The translations under genes and the position numbers were made by a program. The notes under the pieces are model-generated. The model ran no database searches. It saw only the letters and a list, made by a program, of their open reading frames with translations, and had not been told where the DNA came from. Positions 1 through 7,948 of a stretch of 64,000 bases of DNA are shown one piece after another (positions within the stretch are counted from its first letter, which is position 1; every line of letters starts with the position of its first letter). The stretch comes from DASXTC01 sp036505635 (GTDB lineage Bacteria > Acidobacteriota > Polarisedimenticolia > JACPZX01 > DASXTC01). The stretch covers positions 124,001 through 188,000 of the forward strand of contig DASXTC010000021.1 of the NCBI GenBank assembly GCA_036505635.1, in the 5' to 3' direction.

Positions 1-1
1 C

Positions 2-694
2 CGCGCCGTCATCTTCTCCACCGCGACGGTGGCGCTGGGGTTCTTCGTGGGGGTGCTGAGCTCCTTTCTTCCTTCCGTGCATTTCGCGGTGCTGACCGGC
101 GCGGCGCTGCTGCTGGGGCTCGCCTGCGAAGCGGTGCTTCTGCCGCTCACACTGATCATCTTCAAGCCGCTCGGCAAGGTCCGGCCGGCCGCAGCCGCGG
201 CCCTGCTCGCCCTCGTCGCGCTCCTGGCCGCCCCGCCCGCCCTCGCTCAGGAGGGCCCCTCCCTCCTGTTGAAGGACCAGCATGGCAGGACCGACGGCCC
301 CGCGGCGCACCGCGGCCGGATGGTCCTGCTTCTCGTCGGCCAGTCGTCCGGCCTGCGCAAGATGAAGAGCTGGGAGCTGAAGATAATCGAGGGGTCGGGC
401 GACCACTTCGACATCGTGCGCGTCGTGGACGCGCGCGGAGTGCGCGGCAGGAAGACGGAGGCCGAGGTCAACGCGCGGCTGCGGCAGGGGGTACCGGATG
501 AGATATCAATCCTGATCGACTGGAACGGGGAGGTCGCCCGGGCGTACGCTATGCCCGCGGCCGAGGTCGTCGTCACGGTCCTCGACCCGGACGGAAGGTC
601 GTGCGGCACGACGACGGGCCCGGTGACGCCCGAGGGGCTGCGCGGGTTGCTGAAGATCGTCTCACACGTCAAGGAGAAGGGGAGCTGTCCATGA
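2..694 (+). CDS. RND/MMPL-type exporter C-terminus fused to a thioredoxin-fold domain (5' end outside window)
   Basis: The frame is open from base 2, so the gene starts upstream of the window. The first ~55 codons read as the last two membrane helices of an MMPL/RND exporter (hydrophobic runs with a short loop, ending FKPLG). A second hydrophobic, signal-like segment follows (bases ~190-248, ending ALAQ). After it comes a ~145-residue soluble domain with thioredoxin-like alternation (MVLLLVG, ISILIDWNGEVARAY, VVVTVLDPDG). The usual CxxC position holds QSSG, so no redox-active cysteine pair is visible. There is no stop between the two parts, so they appear to be one polypeptide. The stop overlaps the next start (ATGA). 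It is likely the exporter of the lipid/polyketide-like product of the next genes. The exporter call rests on helices only, so it is moderate. Confidence 0.6.
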   Translation, partial: RAVIFSTATVALGFFVGVLSSFLPSVHFAVLTGAALLLGLACEAVLLPLTLIIFKPLGKVRPAAAAALLALVALLAAPPALAQEGPSLLLKDQHGRTDGPAAHRGRMVLLLVGQSSGLRKMKSWELKIIEGSGDHFDIVRVVDARGVRGRKTEAEVNARLRQGVPDEISILIDWNGEVARAYAMPAAEVVVTVLDPDGRSCGTTTGPVTPEGLRGLLKIVSHVKEKGSCP

Positions 695-2250
695 AAATCC
701 TCCTGGTCGCCATGCCCGACTCGGCCTCCTGCTTCGACCACATGATGGAGCTGCCGAACCTCGCCCTGTGCAGCCTCGCGGGAAACCTCGACGGCCGCCA
801 CGACGTCCGGATCCTGGATCTCGTCAAGCACCGCCGGCGCGCGGCCATCGCGCTTGAGACTCAGATGCGCGATTTCGAGCCGGACCTGGTGGGGATCTCC
901 GCGATGTCGTTCCAGATCGGCTCTGCGCGCAACACCGCCGCCATCTGCAGGGCGATGAAGCCCGACGTCATCACGGTGCTTGGGGGATACCACGCCACCG
1001 TCATGTGGCAGGAGATCGGCGAGGGGCCCGACCGGACGCTCTTCGACTACGTGGTGCGCGGGGAGGGGGAGGCGATCTTCTCGGCCCTGGTCGAGACGCT
1101 CGACTCGCATGGGGACCTGGCGGCGATCGACGGCCTCTCGTACCGGCGCGGCGACGGCTACGAGCACAATGTCCCGGCGCACCTGCTGCACCTGGACGAA
1201 GTCCTGCTCCCCGAACGCGCCGGGCGCGTGTCGGGGGACTTTCTCTGGATGGGGCGCCCCTTCGACGTGGCGGAGACCAGCCGCGGATGCACGATGCCGT
1301 GCGGCTTCTGCAGCATTCGAAGAATGTATGGCAAGACCTTCCGGCTCTACCCCGACGAGCGGGTGGTGGCCGACATGCGCGCGATCAAGGCGCGCGGTTC
1401 CCGTGGGGTGCTCTTCGTGGACGACAACATCACGCTGGACGGCCCTCGCCTCCGCGAGCTCTGCCTGCGGTTCGAGGCCGAGAAGGTCAACGACCTCTTC
1501 ATCGTGATGCAGGCGAGCGTCTTTCCCATCGCGGCCGACCTGGGGCTGGCATCGGTGATGGCCCGCGGCGGGGTAAGGATGGTCTTTCTGGGCATCGAGA
1601 ACGGGGACGAGCGCAACCTCAAGGTCCTGGGGAAGAAGGGTCAGGCGTGCCGCACCGAGAAGGTGGTGCGCGCCCTGCGCGAAGCGGGGATCATCGTCAT
1701 CGGCGGCTTCATCGTCGGCAACCCCGACGACACCGAGGCCGACGTGCGCGCGACCTACCGCTACGTGAGAGAGGTCGGGGTGGACCACGGGATCGTGCAG
1801 TGTCTCACCCCCTATCCCAAGACCGAGCTGCGCAAGCAGCTCATCGAGCGGGGCCTGGTGACCAACCTCGACGACCTGGACAGGTACAACGGCTTCATCC
1901 CCAACGTGCGCACCGAGCACTTGTCGGAGCGGGATCTGGCGAGGATCATGACCAGCGCTGGAATCAGGCTCTACTGGGACCCGCGCTACGTGATCCAGAA
2001 CGGGATCTGGAAGGCCTGCCCTTCGCAGTCGTTCTGGATGCTCTGGAACAACATCAAGTACATCTTCACCGGGTACCAGGGGAAGATGTTCCTCTCGCGC
2101 CATCGCTGGGAGCCGACGATCCCGGTGACCCTGCCACGGGACGCGCGCGCCCCTTCGCGCACCGAGATCCTGACGCCGGGCAAGGACCCGGTGCCGGGAC
2201 GCTACCCGGGCGAGCGGGATTCGCGCGGCGCCGCCGCCGCGGCCGGCTGA
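691..2250 (+). CDS. B12-binding-domain radical SAM enzyme
   Basis: 519 residues. The N-terminal ~160 residues look like the cobalamin-binding fold of class B radical SAM enzymes (MKILLVAMPDS start, DLVGISAMSFQ, VITVLGGYHAT). The radical SAM core follows, with the cluster motif CTMPCGFC (C200, C204, C207) and downstream FVDDNI and FLGIENGDE segments typical of this class. The ATG at 691 was chosen because it overlaps the previous stop (ATGA) and has a purine-rich AAGGGGAG ribosome site; an earlier in-frame GTG at 601 would read back through the previous gene. Relatives methylate or rearrange unactivated carbons in hopanoid, bacteriochlorophyll, ladderane-type and antibiotic pathways. Which reaction this one performs cannot be told from sequence; the neighbours suggest a modified acyl chain. 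Confidence 0.88.
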   Translation: MKILLVAMPDSASCFDHMMELPNLALCSLAGNLDGRHDVRILDLVKHRRRAAIALETQMRDFEPDLVGISAMSFQIGSARNTAAICRAMKPDVITVLGGYHATVMWQEIGEGPDRTLFDYVVRGEGEAIFSALVETLDSHGDLAAIDGLSYRRGDGYEHNVPAHLLHLDEVLLPERAGRVSGDFLWMGRPFDVAETSRGCTMPCGFCSIRRMYGKTFRLYPDERVVADMRAIKARGSRGVLFVDDNITLDGPRLRELCLRFEAEKVNDLFIVMQASVFPIAADLGLASVMARGGVRMVFLGIENGDERNLKVLGKKGQACRTEKVVRALREAGIIVIGGFIVGNPDDTEADVRATYRYVREVGVDHGIVQCLTPYPKTELRKQLIERGLVTNLDDLDRYNGFIPNVRTEHLSERDLARIMTSAGIRLYWDPRYVIQNGIWKACPSQSFWMLWNNIKYIFTGYQGKMFLSRHRWEPTIPVTLPRDARAPSRTEILTPGKDPVPGRYPGERDSRGAAAAAG

Positions 2251-2258
2251 GCGAGCCG

Positions 2259-2987
2259 ATGACGAACATGGCCGCGAGCGGGCGCGCCGCCGAGATCGAG
2301 ATCATGGATGCCGGCGGGTATGATGACGCCGAGATCCGCGCCAACCTCGCCGATCTGCGTTTCTACAACGATTGGTTCGGTGGGACGCGTCTCGCGATAC
2401 GGGCGGTGGCCCGGCTGCTGGCCGGGGCGGGAGGGGCGCCCGCGGATCGCCTGAGCCTCCTCGACGTCGCCACCGGCTCCGGGGACATTCCGGCGGGGGT
2501 CGCGCGCTGGCTCGCGCGCCGCGGCGTTACGACGCTGGCTCTGGGGGTCGACGCCAACCCGGAGGTCCTCGAGGAGGCGCGGCGTTTCTGCGGGGGGCGG
2601 TCCGCACCGGTGAGCCTGCTGCGGGCGGACGCCTGCCGGCTTCCGCATCCCGACCGGTCGGTCGACATCGTCCTCTGCTCTAACTTCATGCACCACCTCG
2701 ACGCCTCCGAGGTGGTGGCCGCGCTGCGGGAGATGGGGCGTGTCGCGAGAGTGGGCGTCGCGGCCATCGACCTGATGCGCACGCGCGCGGCCTGGCTCAA
2801 CGTCTGGCTTCTGACCCGCCTGACGACGCTGAACCGGCTCACGCGCCACGACGGGCCCCTCTCGGTGCACCGCGCCTTCGTGCCCGAGGAGCTGCGGGCG
2901 CTGGCGGGGCAGGCGGGGCTGCTCGAGGCGGAGGTGAGGCGGGCGGGTCCCGTGAGGATGGTACTGACGTGCAGGACAGCTTCGTAG
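2259..2987 (+). CDS. class I SAM-dependent methyltransferase
   Basis: 242 residues. Motif I (LLDVATGSGDIP, from about residue 66) and the acidic motif II (LGVDANPE) define a Rossmann-fold methyltransferase. A SNFMHHLD segment matches the post-motif region of the Methyltransf_11/25 families, which includes ubiquinone/menaquinone and polyketide methyltransferases. The start is eight bases after the radical SAM stop; a second in-frame ATG at 2268 is also possible. The 3' end overlaps the next gene by 19 bases, which indicates translational coupling. It probably methylates an intermediate of the surrounding pathway; the substrate is unknown. Confidence 0.82.
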   Translation: MTNMAASGRAAEIEIMDAGGYDDAEIRANLADLRFYNDWFGGTRLAIRAVARLLAGAGGAPADRLSLLDVATGSGDIPAGVARWLARRGVTTLALGVDANPEVLEEARRFCGGRSAPVSLLRADACRLPHPDRSVDIVLCSNFMHHLDASEVVAALREMGRVARVGVAAIDLMRTRAAWLNVWLLTRLTTLNRLTRHDGPLSVHRAFVPEELRALAGQAGLLEAEVRRAGPVRMVLTCRTAS

Positions 2988-4177
2988 ACGTCGCGATCGT
3001 CGGGGCGGGGCCGGCCGGCTCGGCCGCGGCCCTCGCGCTGCGCCGTGCCGGGTATTCGGTCGCGCTGCTGGAGAAGGCCCGATTCCCGCGCGACAAGATC
3101 TGCGGTGATTTTCTCACGCCCGGGTCGGTGGGCCTGCTGAAGGAGATTGGGGGAGGGGAGGTCGAGACCGAGGCTCCCTGCACGCTGCGCGGGATGCGGA
3201 TGACCTATGAAGGACACGAGATCCTCTCGGAGTTTCCTGGGGCGCGGCACGGATGGAGCCTCAGCCGGAGGAAGCTCGATTTCGTGCTGGCGCGGCGGGC
3301 GGTGGCCGCGGGCGCGGATCTGATCGAGGAGTTCCGAGCCACCGAGTTCGGATCCGATCCCGAGACGGGCGGGCGCTGGGTGGAAGGGTCGTATCCGGAC
3401 GGCGCGCGGCGTCGCTTCCGCGCGCGTCTGCTGCTCGAGGCCGGGGGTCGGCACGGGCTGATCGGACGGCGGCTGGGCTGGCGCGTGGATGACACACGCC
3501 TGATACGCTACGCGCTCTGGTCGAACATGGAGGGGGTGCGGGGTCTGGGAGAGCGCGGGGAGATGCACGTCTTCGCGGATGGGTACGTGGGGGTCGCCGC
3601 GCTCGACCGCTCGGCCGGCCTCGCCAACGTGACGATGGCCCTGACGCCCGGCCGGATGGCGCGCGCGCGCGGCCACGTGCGGGAGTCCTTCCTCGATCTG
3701 CTCGCGCGCCACCCGGTGATGGGGCCGCGGTGCCGAAATGCCCGGCTCGTCACGTCCGTGCGCGGAATGGGGCCGCTGGCCTGCAGGGCCCGCAGGCTCG
3801 CGGCGGACCGGATCGCGATGTTGGGAGACGCCGGGGGTTTCGTCGATCCCTTCACGGGCGAGGGGGTCTTCGTGGCGTTGTCGGGCGCGCGGATGCTCGC
3901 GCGCGCGGTTGCGCGCGAAGGGCTCGAGTCGGCGGCGGCGCTGGCCTCCTACGAGCGAGAGTTCCACTCGGCGTTCGGCTCCAAGTTCCAGCTCTGCCGG
4001 CTGCTGCAGGTGGTGATCGCGCGTCCCTGGCTGGCGCGCCGCGTCGCGCGGGCGCTCGCCTCCCGCAAGGATCTCGCCGACCGGATGGTGGGGACCACCG
4101 GCGATCTGCTGCCGCCCTCCTCCGTGCTCAATCCCTCTTACCTTGGAAGGCTCCTGATCGCGGGGATGACGGGATGA
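2969..4177 (+). CDS. FAD-dependent oxidoreductase, geranylgeranyl reductase family
   Basis: 402 residues. The N-terminal dinucleotide-binding motif (VGAGPAGSAAA) is followed by FPRDKICGDFL, the conserved signature of the geranylgeranyl reductase/FixC group, and by GDAGGFVDPFTGEGV, the second FAD-contacting motif. The family reduces isoprenoid double bonds or hydroxylates/halogenates aromatic polyketides. Members of this kind occur in aryl polyene, flexirubin and related lipid clusters. The GTG start at 2969 lies inside the methyltransferase gene. Its stop overlaps the ketosynthase start (ATGA), so all four biosynthetic genes are read together. The exact reaction (saturation, desaturation or hydroxylation) is open. 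Confidence 0.85.
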   Translation: MQDSFVDVAIVGAGPAGSAAALALRRAGYSVALLEKARFPRDKICGDFLTPGSVGLLKEIGGGEVETEAPCTLRGMRMTYEGHEILSEFPGARHGWSLSRRKLDFVLARRAVAAGADLIEEFRATEFGSDPETGGRWVEGSYPDGARRRFRARLLLEAGGRHGLIGRRLGWRVDDTRLIRYALWSNMEGVRGLGERGEMHVFADGYVGVAALDRSAGLANVTMALTPGRMARARGHVRESFLDLLARHPVMGPRCRNARLVTSVRGMGPLACRARRLAADRIAMLGDAGGFVDPFTGEGVFVALSGARMLARAVAREGLESAAALASYEREFHSAFGSKFQLCRLLQVVIARPWLARRVARALASRKDLADRMVGTTGDLLPPSSVLNPSYLGRLLIAGMTG

Positions 4178-5457
4178 GCGCGCGCCGCGTCGTCATCACG
4201 GGGATCGGGGCCGTGACCCCCGCCGGCACGGGGCGCGAGGCGTTCGCGGCCGCGCTGGCCGAGGGGCGCTCCACCGTCGGGGCGATCACGCAGTTCGACA
4301 TGGACGGCCTGCCGTGCCGCGTGGCCGCCGAGGTCTCGGGGTTTGATCCTTCCGCCTGGATGGACCCCCAGGACCTCAAGCGCGTCTCGCGCGCCACCCC
4401 CTTCGGGATCGCGGCCACCTCCGAGGCGCTGGCCGACGCGGGGCTGGATGGGCCGGCGCACCACGACCTGCGCCGCGAGCTGGGAGTGGTGGTGGGTTCG
4501 GGAGCCGGCGGGATCGAGTTCGGTGAGCGGCAGTACCGGCATTATTTCGCCGGCGAGCACGGGAAGATCAGCCCCTACTCGATCTCGACCTCCTTCGTGG
4601 GGAGCCTGTCGTCCGAGATCTCGATCGCCCTGGGGCTGTCGGGGATGAGCCACGTCGTCTCCACCGGCTGCACCTCGTCGACCGACGCCCTCGGGTACGC
4701 GTTCGATTTCATCCGGTCGGGGCGCCACGATCTCCTGCTGGCCGGCGGCGTGGAGGCCTGCATCACGCCGGCCCTCATGACCGGCTTCTGCCGGATGCGC
4801 GTGGTGTCGACCGCATTCAACGCCGAGCCGCACCGGGCGTCACGCCCGTTCGACCGGGACCGCGACGGTTTCGTGATCGCCGAGGGGGCCTGGATGATGG
4901 TGCTGGAGGAGCGCGAGCGGGCGGTGGCGCGGGGGGCAGGTATCTACGCCGAGGTGGCCGGGTACGGCTCGACCTGCGACGCCTACCACCGCGTGACGCT
5001 CAACCCCGACGGGGTGCAGCCGGCGCGCGCCATCCGGCTGGCGCTGTCCGACGCGGGGCTGGCGCCCGACGCGATCGGGTACGTGAACATGCACGGCACC
5101 GCCACGAGGATCAACGACGAGATCGAGACTCACGTGATCCGGAAGGTGTTCGGGGAGCGGGCGTCCGGTGGAGGAGGCGGCGGCCCCGGTCACGGCCTCG
5201 CCGTCTCGGCCACCAAGTCCATGTTCGGCCACCCGCAGGGGGCCTGCGGCGCGATGGGGGTCGCCGCCACGGCGCTCGCCATGCGGGCCGGCTACCTCCC
5301 GCCCACCATCAACCTCGATCACCCGGACGCGGGGTTCGATCTGGACTACGTCCCCCACCGCGCGCGCCGCGCCGAGGTCGAGGCCGCGGTCTGCAACTGC
5401 ATCGGCTTCGGCTCGAAGAACTCGGCGCTGGTGATGAGGAACGCCGATTCACGTTGA
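4174..5457 (+). CDS. beta-ketoacyl-ACP synthase (FabF/KS-alpha-like)
   Basis: 427 residues, normal for a FabF-type ketosynthase. The catalytic set is visible: C166 in STGCTSST, H307 in NMHGTATRIND, K348 in ATKSMFGH and H353. It condenses malonyl-ACP with an acyl-ACP. The motif around the cysteine is TGCTS, not the TACAS common in housekeeping FabF. TGCTS and the LDYVPHRAR tail resemble type II polyketide KS-alpha subunits. With no fabG, fabZ or ACP next to it, it is more likely part of the upstream specialised pathway than the primary fatty-acid synthase. The ATG overlaps the reductase stop. It is the last gene of the operon visible here. Confidence 0.9.
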   Translation: MSARRVVITGIGAVTPAGTGREAFAAALAEGRSTVGAITQFDMDGLPCRVAAEVSGFDPSAWMDPQDLKRVSRATPFGIAATSEALADAGLDGPAHHDLRRELGVVVGSGAGGIEFGERQYRHYFAGEHGKISPYSISTSFVGSLSSEISIALGLSGMSHVVSTGCTSSTDALGYAFDFIRSGRHDLLLAGGVEACITPALMTGFCRMRVVSTAFNAEPHRASRPFDRDRDGFVIAEGAWMMVLEERERAVARGAGIYAEVAGYGSTCDAYHRVTLNPDGVQPARAIRLALSDAGLAPDAIGYVNMHGTATRINDEIETHVIRKVFGERASGGGGGGPGHGLAVSATKSMFGHPQGACGAMGVAATALAMRAGYLPPTINLDHPDAGFDLDYVPHRARRAEVEAAVCNCIGFGSKNSALVMRNADSR

Positions 5458-5478
5458 TCGAGGTTCCTTGGCGCCCGG

Positions 5479-5904
5479 TCATACCACCTTGCGGTAGACC
5501 CACGCTCCCACCAACGATGCCGTGACAGCCGCGATCAGCGTCGTCGCCAGCGGTACGAGGACCACTTCTCGTGGAACGAATCCAAGCCCGGCCCACTTCG
5601 CGCTCTGCAGGCTCTTGATGGTCCACCACGCGACGCCGGCGATGGCCGCGGTCTTCGCTCCCGCGCCGTACCTTGGAGCGATGGCCGAGTAGAGCCACAT
5701 CGCCCAGATGCCCATCATGAGGTCCAGGGCGAAGAAGAAGGCGCCGCCCATCGGCGGATGAGGAGCGGTCCCCTGCAACGAGGCCAGGAAATCCTGTGCG
5801 AAGAGGAAGAGAATAGCAGCGCAGAGGAGGAACCAGACGATGCCGGCCACGACGCCGCTGAGAATGATCCGGAGCCAGTTGGTGCCATGCACGCCGCGCT
5901 CCAT
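5479..5904 (-). CDS. hypothetical four-helix membrane protein
   Basis: 141 residues with four hydrophobic segments: near residues 10-35 (VVAGIVWFLLCAAILFLF), 50-75, 80-100 and 115-138. The first carries a glycine-rich IILSGVVAGI turn. I recognise no catalytic motif. Unlike the operon that ends just before it, it lies on the minus strand and stands alone. Homologues would be small integral membrane proteins of unknown role; no function is proposed. Confidence 0.6.
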   Translation of the reverse strand: MERGVHGTNWLRIILSGVVAGIVWFLLCAAILFLFAQDFLASLQGTAPHPPMGGAFFFALDLMMGIWAMWLYSAIAPRYGAGAKTAAIAGVAWWTIKSLQSAKWAGLGFVPREVVLVPLATTLIAAVTASLVGAWVYRKVV

Positions 5905-6002
5905 TGACGCCGAGCTACCTTGGCTCCCCGCGTTCTCTAGTCTCGGCGGCGGACGACAGGGAGGATAAGGGCCCCGCCGAGTCTGTCGGCAGGTTAATAG
6001 TC
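5905..6002. other. short intergenic stretch, nothing recognised
   Basis: Between the membrane protein and the nuclease remnant there is about 100 bp with no recognisable gene, promoter or terminator on either strand. A small open frame on each strand crosses it, but neither resembles a protein family. Confidence 0.4.
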
Positions 6003-6422
6003 CTAGCCACCTTCTCCAGGAAGCACGCCTTCAAGCTCCTCAAGGCTCCTCCATTCAACTGCCCCGGTCGGCAACGGCAGCTCGAAGTCGATGAGCGCGG
6101 AAAGCAAACTCGACACCCGAGCGGAGGCCTCACCTTCGGACCGAAGCACGGTCAAGGCACTGTAGGGCTTCTCGCATTTCACCTCCTCGCCGAGATACGC
6201 GGCTTCGAAATTCGGCAGTGACGCAATAAGGCGGGCATTGCCGAGGGCCTTCTGAACCTCTGTGCGGATGGAGTCGTTCAGCGCCCAAGCTGGGTTCCTG
6301 ATTTCCTTGCCCGCCTTTCTATATGTAGGACGATCACTGTCGTGGAGAACTGCGTACGGCGCCCCGAATTGATTCAGTATCTTAACGAGAGCAACCAGTG
6401 TCCGGGCTGCGTGAGCTGAAGC
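6003..6422 (-). pseudogene. 3' fragment of an OLD-family ATP-dependent endonuclease (TOPRIM domain)
   Basis: Read on the minus strand, 6422-6003 is an open frame of 139 codons between a TGA (6425-6423) and a TAG, with no plausible start codon near its beginning. The translation contains a KILNQFGAPYAVLHDSDRP segment, then NPAWALN, ARLIASLPNFEAAYLGEE and KPYSAL. These match, from memory, the TOPRIM part of OLD-family nucleases (COG3593), where the HDxD aspartates bind metal. The ATPase half and most of TOPRIM are missing, and the fragment begins directly behind the stop of the START-fold gene. It is a truncated relic, not a working nuclease. Base composition is lower than around it (31 of 60 bases are G/C at 6301-6360). 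Confidence 0.72.
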
Positions 6423-6427
6423 TCAGC

Positions 6428-7081
6428 CTACTTCTTCTTGCCCTTGACGGGTGTGGCAGCGGCAGTCTTCGCAGCCTCTTCGGCGGCGGCCTTGTCGGCG
6501 TCAGCCTGAGCCGCGGCAGCGGCCGCTATTGCTACCTGCTTGCCCTCGGCGACGGTCTTCAGCTGGGCGAGCCCCTTCTCGATGTCGGTGCCGAGCATGT
6601 TGTCCATGTCCATGAACATGCCGAAGGCTTTGCCGATGAAATTGTGGTTCCCATCCATCGACCACGTCACGAACGAGCCGGTCGGCGTACCCGCGAGGGT
6701 GAGCGCACAGGTTGCCGTGGACTCCATCGGCTCCACAAACTCGAGCTTCATGCCCACCTTCTGGCCAGGGACGCTCTCTTCGATCGTCATCTTGCCCTTG
6801 CCGACTTCCTTGTTGCCGCTCCACGCATACGACTGACCGACGCCCGCCGCGGGGCCTTCGAAGGTCTTCTGCATGTTGGGATCGAGCTTCTCCCACGGCG
6901 ACCCGAAAAGAACCAAGACACCCGCAAACTGATGGAGGTCGTTGAGAACACCGAACACGAGATCGGCTGGAGCAGCGACCTCGAGCTTGCGCTCGACGTG
7001 ATAGGTGGACGGCCGTGTGGCCACCACCGCTACGAAAAGGACCAAGACACCCGCAACACCGATGAGAATTTTCTCGAGCAT
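6428..7081 (-). CDS. SRPBCC (START-fold) family protein with N-terminal membrane anchor
   Basis: 217 residues. A single N-terminal hydrophobic helix (about residues 4-21) anchors it. The middle ~145 residues follow the polyketide-cyclase/START pattern: YHVERKLEVAAPADLVFGVLNDL at the start, YAWSGNKEVGKGKMTIEE in the sheet, and a long C-terminal helix. The end is a low-complexity Ala/Lys tail (residues ~185-217). The family binds hydrophobic ligands in a cavity; no ligand can be named. It sits on the same strand and just downstream of a second START-fold gene, with 10 bases between them. The broken nuclease gene follows directly. Confidence 0.78.
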   Translation of the reverse strand: MLEKILIGVAGVLVLFVAVVATRPSTYHVERKLEVAAPADLVFGVLNDLHQFAGVLVLFGSPWEKLDPNMQKTFEGPAAGVGQSYAWSGNKEVGKGKMTIEESVPGQKVGMKLEFVEPMESTATCALTLAGTPTGSFVTWSMDGNHNFIGKAFGMFMDMDNMLGTDIEKGLAQLKTVAEGKQVAIAAAAAAQADADKAAAEEAAKTAAATPVKGKKK

Positions 7082-7091
7082 TGAAGCCCTC

Positions 7092-7871
7092 CTAGAGGCT
7101 GCTGGCGGCTGCGACGAGATCGCTCGCGCGCTCGCGTTCAGCGCCGTACACGATCACATAGCCATACACAAAAGTGGATAGCACATCCGCTTTGCCTTCG
7201 AGGCAGAAGCGGAGCAGTGCATCGTCGTACTCGCGCACGACGAGCGCGAGTACGTGCGTTTCCGTTACGAGATCGACCACGCCCGTGAGGACGTCGCCTT
7301 TCGGCGTGGTGAAGCGGAATTGGTCGCCGACCTTCGGCAGGGCCGAAAAGCCAAGCTTGCCGAGAAGCGTCTTCCAGATCGACCCGCGCGGGGACTCGAC
7401 ATTCGACATGAAGGGGAGGTGCACCGCCGGTTCGTGCGGGTGCCGCGCGAAGTACTGGCGGAGGTTTTGGAGCATCAGCTTCCAGCCGCGCGCGTGCGCC
7501 TCGTACTCGTGGTCCCAGTCGGCGCTTGCACTGAAACCGGAATGAACGAGGCGGAGCGTGGTTTTGCCGCCTTCGCGCGCTTCGATCGACCAATCGGCAT
7601 AGAGCGGCGCCTTCGTTTCGCCGTTCTGGCCAGACGGATGACGTATCCGCTTCGGCGCGTCGAAGATTTCGATCTCGTGCTCGGCGCTCATGCCTTCGCC
7701 CCACGAGATCCAAATGCTGCCTTTTTTCCCGCCTTCCGGTGCGGTGACGCGCGCTGCGGGCGCGAGCCATTTCGCGATTTCGGTACCGTCGGTGACGGCG
7801 CGGAAGACGTCTTCGGGAGAGGCGTCGAGCTCGACAGAGAGCTGGATGTCGCGGGTGTTCTTCTTGTTCAT
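7092..7871 (-). CDS. AHSA1/SRPBCC domain protein
   Basis: 259 residues from the ATG at 7871. Residues ~8-150 are the activator-of-Hsp90-like START domain (IQLSVELDASPEDVFRAV, IAKWLAP, TTLRLVHSGFS, YEAHARGWKLML). A second region of ~95 residues follows, perhaps a second, degenerate ligand-binding fold. The bacterial family is of unknown role and is often paired with an ArsR regulator, which is absent here. An upstream in-frame extension exists but has no ribosome site, so the MNKKN start was preferred. Probably co-transcribed with the next START-fold gene. Confidence 0.8.
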   Translation of the reverse strand: MNKKNTRDIQLSVELDASPEDVFRAVTDGTEIAKWLAPAARVTAPEGGKKGSIWISWGEGMSAEHEIEIFDAPKRIRHPSGQNGETKAPLYADWSIEAREGGKTTLRLVHSGFSASADWDHEYEAHARGWKLMLQNLRQYFARHPHEPAVHLPFMSNVESPRGSIWKTLLGKLGFSALPKVGDQFRFTTPKGDVLTGVVDLVTETHVLALVVREYDDALLRFCLEGKADVLSTFVYGYVIVYGAERERASDLVAAASSL

Positions 7872-7948
7872 GGTGGTGACCTCAGCGAACCAATCAGAGT
7901 TTCTGGCCAAGAGCGCGAAATACTTCACGCCAAGGCACGGCCCGAGGC

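Noticed and set aside
247..2103. Very long minus-strand open frame opposite the radical SAM gene (and similar ones elsewhere, for example 13582-15093 and 31838-34150)
   Set aside because: GC-rich genes leave stop-free antisense frames; translations are low-complexity Arg/Pro/Gly strings without domains or ribosome sites.
5904..6221. Plus-strand open frame over the nuclease relic
   Set aside because: No family resemblance; the minus strand explains the sequence as a TOPRIM fragment.
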